This document shows, piece by piece, positions 20,929 to 26,245 of a stretch of 26,245 bases of DNA. Under the pieces are notes generated by a model that was given only the letters and a program-made list of their open reading frames with translations, did no database searches and was not told the DNA's origin. The DNA comes from JAIBJP01 sp036506175 (GTDB taxonomy: Bacteria > Actinomycetota > Thermoleophilia > Gaiellales > Gaiellaceae). Both the position numbers and the translations under genes were made by a program. The DNA lies in assembly GCA_036506175.1 (NCBI GenBank), contig DASXSE010000042.1:1-26245 (forward strand). The letters are read 5' to 3'. The stretch's first letter is position 1, and the number at the start of each line of letters is the position of its first letter.

Positions 20929-21619
20929 GACCGAGATCGAGGCGTTGCCGGCGGAGGATGTCCTCCTCTGGGCGAGCGAGGAGTTCGGCGAGCGCCTCTG
21001 TATCACGTGCTCGTGGCAGAAGCAGTCGTCGGTGCTCGTGCACATGGTCTCCGAGCTCGAGCTCGACGTCGACGTGATCGAGCTCGACACGCACCTCTTC
21101 TTCAAAGAGACCTACGAGACGCGCGAACGCCTGGTCGAGCGTTATGAGCTCAACCTGATCCGGCCCGACATCATCACGGTCGCCGAGCAGCACAAGCGGG
21201 AGACTCCGAACCTGTGGGAGTCCAACCCCGACCGCTGTTGCCACATCCGCAAGGTCGAGCCGCTCATCCGTGTGCTCGAGCCCTACGATGCCTGGGTCTC
21301 CGGAATCCGGCGAGACCAGTCCCCCTCGCGCGCCGAGGCTCGCAAGGTCGAGCGTTCGGAGCGCTACGGCGTCTGGAAGGTCCAGCCGCTTGCCGATTGG
21401 AGCGAGAAGGACGTGTGGACGTACATCACAGCGAACGACATCCCGTACAACCCGCTCCACGACGCCGGCTACCGGTCGATCGGGTGCATGCCATGCACCC
21501 GGCCGACGCGGCCCGACGAGGAGGAGCGCGCCGGCCGCTGGGCTGGCTCCGACAAGCTCGAATGCGGGATCCATCAGGAGGACAAGAGCCGCGACGAGGA
21601 ATGCAAGGACCGGGAATGA
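20900..21619 (+). CDS. cysH: Adenylyl-sulfate (APS) reductase, Fe-S type CysH
   Basis: The 239-residue protein belongs to the PAPS/APS reductase family. It has the paired cysteine signature of a [4Fe-4S] cluster, C113-C114 (RCCHIRK) and C196-x2-C199 (GCMPC), which marks the APS-using branch. The catalytic cysteine is C222 in ECGIH near the C-terminus. Other family segments are SWQKQSSVLVHM, ELDTHLFFKETY, SGIRRDQSPSRA and PLADWSEKDVW. It reduces APS to sulfite and AMP with thioredoxin. The ATG lies inside the end of the phosphosulfolactate synthase gene (29-base overlap), and its stop overlaps cysC (ATGA). The sulfite it makes would be available to the upstream gene product; no sulfite reductase is nearby. 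Confidence 0.93.
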   Translation: MSTRLLSLTETEIEALPAEDVLLWASEEFGERLCITCSWQKQSSVLVHMVSELELDVDVIELDTHLFFKETYETRERLVERYELNLIRPDIITVAEQHKRETPNLWESNPDRCCHIRKVEPLIRVLEPYDAWVSGIRRDQSPSRAEARKVERSERYGVWKVQPLADWSEKDVWTYITANDIPYNPLHDAGYRSIGCMPCTRPTRPDEEERAGRWAGSDKLECGIHQEDKSRDEECKDRE

Positions 21620-22167
21620 GCAGCGGGTTCACGCTGTGGTTCACCGGCCTCTCGGGCTCTGGGAAGTCGACGATCGCGGAGCTCGTCGGGCGGCGGCTCG
21701 AAGATGGCGGCCGCTTGGTCGAGTACCTGGACGGGGACGTGGTGCGCACTCATCTGTCGAAGGGGCTCGGTTTCTCGAAGGAAGATCGCGACACCAACAT
21801 CGAGCGCATCGGCTGGGTCGCCTCGCGCCTGACCAGGCACGGCGCCGCGGTGCTCGTCTCTGCCATCTCGCCCTACGAGGAGACGAGGCGCAAGGCGCGG
21901 GCGATGGTGGGGGAGTTCGGTCCGTTCGTGGAGGTGTACGTGGAAGCCTCGGTCGAGAAGTGCGCGTCGCGGGACGTGAAGGGCCTCTACGAAAAGGCAT
22001 TCGCGGGCGAGATCAAGGAGTTCACGGGGGTCTCCGATCCGTACGAGGCTCCGTCCAGCCCCGAGCTCGTCGTCAACACCGAGGAGGACGCTCCGGAGCA
22101 AAGCGCGCAGCGTGTCCTCGACAAGCTCGAGGAGCTCGGGCTTCTCTACGGAGAGGTGCGCGTCTGA
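21616..22167 (+). CDS. cysC: Adenylyl-sulfate kinase CysC
   Basis: The 183-residue protein phosphorylates APS to PAPS. It has the P-loop GLSGSGKST (11-19), a LDGDVVRTHLSKGLGFS segment, DRDTNIERIGWVA, SAISPYEETRRKAR and the KGLYEKAFAGEIKEFTGVSDPYE lid region, all typical of CysC. ATG 21616 overlaps the cysH stop (ATGA); a longer in-frame extension upstream is shadow translation of cysH. Because the linked CysH is of the APS-using type, PAPS is not needed for reduction and may instead feed sulfotransferases or nucleotide recycling. The stop overlaps sat as CTGA. Confidence 0.93.
   Translation: MSSGFTLWFTGLSGSGKSTIAELVGRRLEDGGRLVEYLDGDVVRTHLSKGLGFSKEDRDTNIERIGWVASRLTRHGAAVLVSAISPYEETRRKARAMVGEFGPFVEVYVEASVEKCASRDVKGLYEKAFAGEIKEFTGVSDPYEAPSSPELVVNTEEDAPEQSAQRVLDKLEELGLLYGEVRV
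22150..22156 (+). promoter_or_regulatory. Shine-Dalgarno sequence for a probable CTG start of sat
   Basis: GGAGAGG lies 7 bases before CTG 22164, inside the end of cysC. It supports initiation at CTG, since no ATG, GTG or TTG occurs in frame between here and Met at about residue 46 of sat. Confidence 0.5.
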
Positions 22168-23303
22168 CCGCCACCGCCGAAGCGCAGCTGATCCGTCCCC
22201 ACGGCGGCGAGCTCGTCGACCGTGAGGGAGAACGGCCGGACGGCGTCGGGGACCTCGGGGTCATCCGCCTGACGGCCCGCGAGCTGTCCGATCTGGACAT
22301 GATCGCGTCGGGTGCGCTCTCGCCTCTCACGGGCTTCATGGGCCGCGAGGATTACGAGCGCGTCCTCGAGGACATGCGGCTCGCGAACGGGCTGCCCTGG
22401 GCGCTTCCGGTCTGCCTTGCCGTCGAGGAGGCTCCGAGCAGCGACCGCGTTGCGCTCGGTGACGAGTCCGGGCACCCCTTGGCGGTTCTCGAGGTCGAGG
22501 AGGTTTTCGAATACGACAAGCAGCGCGAGGCCGAGCGGTGCTTCAGGACGATCGACGAGGCGCACCCCGGAGTCGCTCGGCTCCTGGCTCAAAACGACCT
22601 TTACCTGGCCGGCCAGGTGACCGCCTTCGAGCGGCAGGCCCCTCCCTTCCCCGAGCTGCACAAGGACCCGCGCGAGACTCGCGCCCTTTTCGCCGACCGC
22701 GGCTGGCGGCGAGTCGTCGGCTTCCAGACGCGCAACCCCATCCACCGAGCGCACGAGTACCTGACGAAGAGCGCTCTCGAGACCGTCGACGGCCTTCTCA
22801 TCCACCCGCTTGTGGGCGAGACGAAGTCAGACGACGTCCCCGCCGAGACGCGCGTCCGGGCGTACGACGTCCTCATCGAGCGCTACTACCCGAAGGATCG
22901 CGTCGTCGTGTCCGCGTTTCCCGCCGCGATGCGCTACGCAGGGCCCAGGGAGGCGATCTGGCACGCGATCTGCCGGAAGAACTACGGCTGCTCGCACTTC
23001 ATCGTCGGCCGTGACCACGCGGGCGTCGGCGACTACTACGGCACGTACGACGCCCAGCTCATCTTCGACGAGTTCGAGCCGCATGAGCTCGACATCGAGC
23101 CGATGTTCTTCGAGCACGCGTTCTTCTGCCGCGTCTGCGGGCAGATGGCGACTCCGAAGACATGCCCGCATCCCGCTGCGGAGCACGTGTTCCTGTCGGG
23201 GACGAAGGTGCGCGAACTTCTCTCGGAAGGCGAGCTGCCGCCGGCGGAGTTCTCGCGTCCGGAGGTCGCCAACGTCCTCATCGAGGCGTATCGGAAGCGC
23301 TAG
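22164..23303 (+). CDS. sat: Sulfate adenylyltransferase (ATP sulfurylase)
   Basis: The 379-residue single-chain ATP sulfurylase makes APS from sulfate and ATP. The N-terminal PUA-like domain opens with the conserved PHGGELVDR (about 12-20). The catalytic domain has QTRNPIHRAHE (188-198, with H194 and H197 of the HxxH motif), HPLVGETK, GRDHAGVG (282-289) and a zinc-type site at C322, C325, C334 and H336. The conserved N-terminus requires a start before residue 12. The only candidate near the cysC stop is CTG 22164, in a CTGA overlap with a good ribosome binding site. An in-frame ATG near residue 46 would remove conserved sequence. It is the last gene of the operon and supplies substrate to both CysH and CysC. 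Confidence 0.92.
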   Translation: MTATAEAQLIRPHGGELVDREGERPDGVGDLGVIRLTARELSDLDMIASGALSPLTGFMGREDYERVLEDMRLANGLPWALPVCLAVEEAPSSDRVALGDESGHPLAVLEVEEVFEYDKQREAERCFRTIDEAHPGVARLLAQNDLYLAGQVTAFERQAPPFPELHKDPRETRALFADRGWRRVVGFQTRNPIHRAHEYLTKSALETVDGLLIHPLVGETKSDDVPAETRVRAYDVLIERYYPKDRVVVSAFPAAMRYAGPREAIWHAICRKNYGCSHFIVGRDHAGVGDYYGTYDAQLIFDEFEPHELDIEPMFFEHAFFCRVCGQMATPKTCPHPAAEHVFLSGTKVRELLSEGELPPAEFSRPEVANVLIEAYRKR

Positions 23304-23329
23304 CCCCTCTCCGAGAGCGGCCTGAAACC

Positions 23330-23335
23330 TAGAAT
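23330..23335 (+). promoter_or_regulatory. Probable -10 box (TAGAAT) for the FlgD-like secreted protein
   Basis: TAGAAT lies 11 bases before TTG 23347, giving a leader of only about 5 bases. No Shine-Dalgarno sequence and no obvious -35 are present in the 43-base gap after sat. Confidence 0.45.
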
Positions 23336-23337
23336 CG

Positions 23338-23355
23338 GCTCCGCTTTTGCGGAGC
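23338..23355 (+). other. Perfect hairpin holding the TTG start codon in its loop
   Basis: GCTCCGC (23338-23344), TTTT (23345-23348), GCGGAGC (23349-23355) form a perfect 7-base stem. The TTG start codon (23347-23349) occupies the end of the loop and the first stem base. If transcribed from near 23341 only part of the stem would form; in a read-through transcript from sat the whole stem would form and could hide the start. Confidence 0.45.
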
Positions 23356-24306
23356 GTTGCCGTCACGATCCTGGTCCTCGGCCTCTTGGCCGGCAGCGCG
23401 GCGGCGTTCGCCATCACCGAGGCGCTCAAGCTCGAGCGCTCCCCGATCGCCGGGCCCCGTTTCACGAGGTGGTTCTCGCCGACGTGCGCCTGTGACCGCC
23501 AGACCGCTCTGCTGACGTTCAGGCTCCGTCGATCCGAGCGCGTGGATGCCGTGATCGTGAACGAGGACGGACATGCGGTCCGCACGCTGGTTCTCGGCAT
23601 GCAGCACAGGCGCGGACGGGTCTCGCTCGTCTGGGACGGCCTGGACGACGAGGGGCAAGTGGTTCCCGACGGCCGCTACCGGCTTCGCGTCCACCTCGGG
23701 CGCGACCGCCGCACGATCCTCATGCCGACGCCGGTTTTCGTCGACACGACGCGGCCGAAGATCCGGCTCCTGGGAATCGCGCCCGAAACCTTCTCGCCCG
23801 ACGGGGACGGACGGAAGGACCGGGTTCGGATCACGTACACGGCCAGTGAGGCGGTGAGCGCCGTCGTCATCGTCAACGGAACGGTGGCCAAGGAGGGACA
23901 CCTGCACCACGAGGGCACCGCGATGGTGACGTGGAACGGCGAGGTGCAGGCGGTACCACAACAACCGGGTCGCTACGCGATCACCCTGCGCGCCCACGAC
24001 CGAGCGGGAAACTTCTCGCATCAGACCACTGCGCTCGACGTCACCATTCGTTTCGTCGAGGTCGCGCCGAAGTCGATCCTCGCACGCCGCGGAGGCCAAC
24101 TTCGCTTCCGGGTCTCGTCCGACGCTGGCGCCGTCTCCTGGCGCCTGCTCCGGAGAGGGCGCGTGTTCCTGAGCGGGTCGGACGCTCCCGGCCTCGTCGT
24201 CGCCGATCTTCCGCAGCGAATCCGGGCAGGTCGCTATGTCCTTCGCGTGGTGGAGAACGGGCACGCCGCCCGCGCAGACGTGCGAATCCTGCGGAGCCGT
24301 TCGTGA
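23347..24306 (+). CDS. Secreted or anchored protein with FlgD-like and FSPDGDG domains
   Basis: The 319-residue protein begins with a hydrophobic signal or anchor (residues 4-22). The first Ig-like unit ends in an FlgD-type motif, WDGLDDEGQVVPDGRY (about 96-111). Then comes FSPDGDGRKD (149-158), a second Ig-like unit and a C-terminal beta-rich region. FSPxGDG motifs and FlgD-like Ig domains occur in surface or secreted proteins and are often display or adhesion modules. The same combination ends the phosphodiester glycosidase-like protein at 4256. TTG 23347 is the only start that gives a complete hydrophobic leader. The stop overlaps the next gene (GTGA), so it may be made together with the O-antigen ligase-like protein. 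No catalytic motif was seen. Confidence 0.75.
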   Translation: MRSVAVTILVLGLLAGSAAAFAITEALKLERSPIAGPRFTRWFSPTCACDRQTALLTFRLRRSERVDAVIVNEDGHAVRTLVLGMQHRRGRVSLVWDGLDDEGQVVPDGRYRLRVHLGRDRRTILMPTPVFVDTTRPKIRLLGIAPETFSPDGDGRKDRVRITYTASEAVSAVVIVNGTVAKEGHLHHEGTAMVTWNGEVQAVPQQPGRYAITLRAHDRAGNFSHQTTALDVTIRFVEVAPKSILARRGGQLRFRVSSDAGAVSWRLLRRGRVFLSGSDAPGLVVADLPQRIRAGRYVLRVVENGHAARADVRILRSRS

Positions 24307-25772
24307 GCGCTTCAGAGCTCGCGCAGGTGGGCGCCGTCCTCGGCGGCGCCGGCTTCGCCACGCTCGCCCTTGGTCGCCCTCGAGCGCTCCGCCTTGCGGG
24401 ATTCGGCGCGTGGGCCGTCGGGGTGGCGCTTTTTCTGCCGCTGCTTGCTCCCAGCGGTCATGCGCTCAGGCTTGGCGGTCTCGCCGTGGTCGGCATTCTC
24501 GTCGCCGGCGCCTTCGCGGTCGTGTTTCGCCGCTGGCCCTGGGCGCTTGCCTTCCTGGCGCTCGGAGCGGCTCCGGTCCGCATTCCCGTGCACGTCGGCG
24601 ACACATCGGCAAACCTGCTCGTCCCGCTCTACGCAGTCATCGCCGGAGCCGCGTTGGCGCTTGCGTGGGGCCTGTGGCGAGACGAGCCGAGGTCACGAGA
24701 GCTCGGACCGGCCAGCCTGCCGGTCGCGGCCCTGTCCGCGTGGTTCGCGCTCAGCCTCGTTTGGAGTGGGGACGTGCGGCAGGGCTCGATCACGCTCTTC
24801 TTCTTCATCTTCCCGTTCGGCTTGCTCGCTTTCGCCCTCGCCCGGCTTCCGTGGTCGGGCCGATTCGTGACCTGGTTGTATGCCGAGCTGGCCGCGCTCG
24901 CCCTCGTCTTCGCCGCCGTCGGCATCGGCCAGTGGGTGACACGCGACATCTTCTGGAACCCGAAGGTGATCGTCGGGAACGCGTACGCGCCCTTCTATCG
25001 CGTGAACTCGGTCTTCTGGGACCCGTCCATCTACGGGCGTTTTCTCGTCGTCGCCATCCTGGCGACCCTGTCGTTGCTGCTGTTCCGCGCCATCCGTGAC
25101 CCATTCACCGAGATCGTGGCGGCGGCGGTGATCGTCGTGCTCTGGATCGGGCTCGTCTTCTCGTTCTCTCAGTCCAGCTTCGTGTCCCTGGCGGTGGGGG
25201 TCGTCCTGGCCGCCTCGCTCGCGTGGCGCTGGCGCGCAGCCGCCGCGGTTGCCATCGTTGCGGCCGTGATGATTCCCCTCGGCGTGGCCTCACCCCAGTT
25301 GCACACCGTGCGCCATGACCTCGTCGCCTCTTCCGCAAGTGGAATCAACCACGCCACGAGCGGACGCTTCCGGCTGGTGGAGAACGGCTTGCGGATCGCC
25401 GAGCACCATCCAATCGTCGGCGTTGGCATCGGCGGCTTCCAGAGGGCGTACGCTGAGCGGCTTCACCTGCGGCGTGGCTCGCCGAAGGCGGCCTCGCACA
25501 ATACGCCGGTGACCGTTTTCGCCGAGACGGGCGTGATCGGCTTTGGGCTCTTCGTCTGGATGCTCGTCGCCGCGTTCCTACTCGCCTTCCGCGGAAACGG
25601 TGCCGTCGGGCGCGCCCCCGAGCGGGCGGCGGCCATCGCCGGGATAGCGTTCGTCGCCATCGTCGTGCACAGCCAGTTCTACAACGCGTTCTTCGAAGAT
25701 CCGCTCATCTGGGGCCTTCTGGCCCTCACGGCGATCGCGTTGCGTGCGCGACAGGAGGAGGCGATGGCGTGA
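24303..25772 (+). CDS. O-antigen ligase/polymerase-like membrane protein (Wzy/WaaL family)
   Basis: The 489-residue polytopic protein has ten or more hydrophobic segments across its length. The largest periplasmic-type loop is near residues 340-410. The Wzy_C/WaaL core pattern is seen there: SGRFRLVENGLRIAEHHPIVGVGIGGF, then SHNTPVTVFAETGVIG. The conserved Arg and the His-Asn pair correspond to residues needed in O-antigen ligases. Such proteins join or polymerise lipid-linked glycans on the outer face of the membrane. In a high-G+C actinobacterium without classical LPS it would more likely act on capsule, exopolysaccharide or glycoprotein. GTG 24303 overlaps the previous stop; the last bases overlap the PIG-L gene (GTGA). 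Confidence 0.85.
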   Translation: MSASELAQVGAVLGGAGFATLALGRPRALRLAGFGAWAVGVALFLPLLAPSGHALRLGGLAVVGILVAGAFAVVFRRWPWALAFLALGAAPVRIPVHVGDTSANLLVPLYAVIAGAALALAWGLWRDEPRSRELGPASLPVAALSAWFALSLVWSGDVRQGSITLFFFIFPFGLLAFALARLPWSGRFVTWLYAELAALALVFAAVGIGQWVTRDIFWNPKVIVGNAYAPFYRVNSVFWDPSIYGRFLVVAILATLSLLLFRAIRDPFTEIVAAAVIVVLWIGLVFSFSQSSFVSLAVGVVLAASLAWRWRAAAAVAIVAAVMIPLGVASPQLHTVRHDLVASSASGINHATSGRFRLVENGLRIAEHHPIVGVGIGGFQRAYAERLHLRRGSPKAASHNTPVTVFAETGVIGFGLFVWMLVAAFLLAFRGNGAVGRAPERAAAIAGIAFVAIVVHSQFYNAFFEDPLIWGLLALTAIALRARQEEAMA

Positions 25773-26245
25773 TCGAAGGGTTGAACCGGGCACTCGTGCT
25801 CGCGCCGCATACCGACGACGGGGAATTCGGGTGCGGCGGGACGATGGCGCGGCTGGTCGAGGGCGGGGCAGAAGTCCGCTACGTGGCGTTCTCGATCGCG
25901 ACGAAATCACTGCCCGAGGGCTTCCCTCCGGACACGCTCGCGCGTGAGGTTCGCGAGGCAACCGCTGAGATCGGGCTTCCGGACGAGCAGCTGATCCTGC
26001 ACGACTTCGAGGTGCGCACGTTTCCGGAGCGCCGTCAGGAGATCCTCGAGATTCTCATCTCGCTCTGGGAGGACTGGCAGCCCGACATCGTCTTCATGCC
26101 CAGCCTGCACGACGTCCACCAGGACCACCAGGTCGTCGCCGCGGAGGGCCTGCGCGCCTTCAAGCGCACGACTGTGCTCGGCTACGAGATCCCTTGGAAC
26201 AACTTCAACTTCGATTACCAGGCGTTCGTCGCCTTGGAGCAGGCT
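25769..26245 (+). CDS. PIG-L family deacetylase, N-terminal part (cut by window end)
   Basis: The frame is open from GTG 25769 to the window end, giving 159 residues. The zinc-binding motif APHTDD (H14, D16, D17) is followed by GCGGTMARL. The second motif, HDVHQDH (H114, H117, H120), contains the other zinc ligand. PIG-L/LmbE enzymes remove N-acetyl groups from GlcNAc-containing lipids, mycothiol-type precursors or glycans. The APHTDDGEFG form, with Thr in place of the common Pro or Ala, is close to sugar-locus members. The GTGA overlap with the O-antigen ligase-like gene and an upstream GGAGGAG (about 25753-25760) support this start. A role in tailoring the same glycan is inferred. Confidence 0.88.
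   Translation, partial: MIEGLNRALVLAPHTDDGEFGCGGTMARLVEGGAEVRYVAFSIATKSLPEGFPPDTLAREVREATAEIGLPDEQLILHDFEVRTFPERRQEILEILISLWEDWQPDIVFMPSLHDVHQDHQVVAAEGLRAFKRTTVLGYEIPWNNFNFDYQAFVALEQA

Noticed and set aside
21270..22163. A long in-frame extension upstream of sat giving a 677-residue protein.
   Set aside because: The extra 298 residues are Arg/Ala/Gly-rich shadow translation of cysH and cysC; ATP sulfurylase homology starts just after 22164. It is not a fusion protein.
23303..23320. CTCT-CCG-AGAG hairpin after sat as a terminator.
   Set aside because: Only a 4-base stem with a 3-base loop and no T-run; too weak to call.
1..26245. CRISPR arrays, tRNA or rRNA genes, insertion sequences, phage genes and toxin-antitoxin pairs.
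   Set aside because: No regularly spaced repeats, cloverleaf-like segments, transposase or integrase motifs or toxin-family signatures were seen on either strand; nearly all bases belong to recognisable metabolic or surface genes.

Overview
The window is 26.2 kb of very gene-dense, high-G+C bacterial DNA. By eye it is roughly two thirds G+C, with strong codon-third-position bias and many long antisense shadow frames. Futalosine-pathway menaquinone genes, start codons a few bases behind TANNNT boxes, many NTGA stop/start overlaps and FlgD-type secreted proteins all point to an actinomycetotal lineage. My best guess is Thermoleophilia (Gaiellales/Solirubrobacterales-like). That placement is inference, not something the sequence proves. 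I see no tRNA, rRNA, CRISPR array, insertion sequence or phage gene.

Region 1 (1-4193, +) is a menaquinone operon: the 3' end of menG/ubiE, a polyprenyl diphosphate synthase, mqnE, mqnA and mqnC. Every junction overlaps by 1-4 bases. It supplies the isoprenoid tail, three futalosine-pathway head-group enzymes and the final methylation; mqnB and mqnD are not in the window. Region 2 (4256-13420) is a cell-surface/glycan block. The + strand carries a secreted phosphodiester glycosidase-like protein with an FlgD-like domain, a DedA membrane protein, a DegT/DnrJ aminotransferase and a membrane-anchored NDP-sugar 4,6-dehydratase. The - strand carries a phosphoglycosyl transferase, an AsnB-type amidotransferase and a DUF354 protein. 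Dehydratase, aminotransferase and phosphoglycosyl transferase together resemble the PglF/PglE/PglC route to a lipid-linked diamino- or amino-deoxy sugar.

Region 3 (13432-17220) holds a LysR regulator overlapping a maleylacetate-reductase-like gene, a SAM methyltransferase (-), an unrecognised protein with two similar halves (+) and a small anchored pilin-like protein (-). Region 4 (17313-19983, +) couples a short FrdA/SdhA-like flavoprotein to the two subunits of a class I fumarase. Region 5 (20131-23303, +) is a sulfate-activation operon headed by a phosphosulfolactate synthase (ComA/HSA32 family), followed by an Fe-S type APS reductase (cysH), APS kinase (cysC) and ATP sulfurylase (sat), with no sulfite reductase. 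The arrangement suggests that sulfite may be turned into a sulfonate. An 11-position dyad overlaps the likely promoter of this operon. Region 6 (23347-26245, +) returns to surface functions: a second FlgD/FSPDGDG secreted protein, an O-antigen ligase/polymerase-like membrane protein and a PIG-L deacetylase cut off by the window end.

The most interesting signals are the sulfonate-like sulfur operon, the fumarase-linked flavoprotein lacking both the FAD-linking His and the C-terminal domain, two likely CTG start codons inside CTGA overlaps, and two places where a gene's TAG stop codon also forms the first bases of a TAGACT -10 box for the next, apparently leaderless gene.
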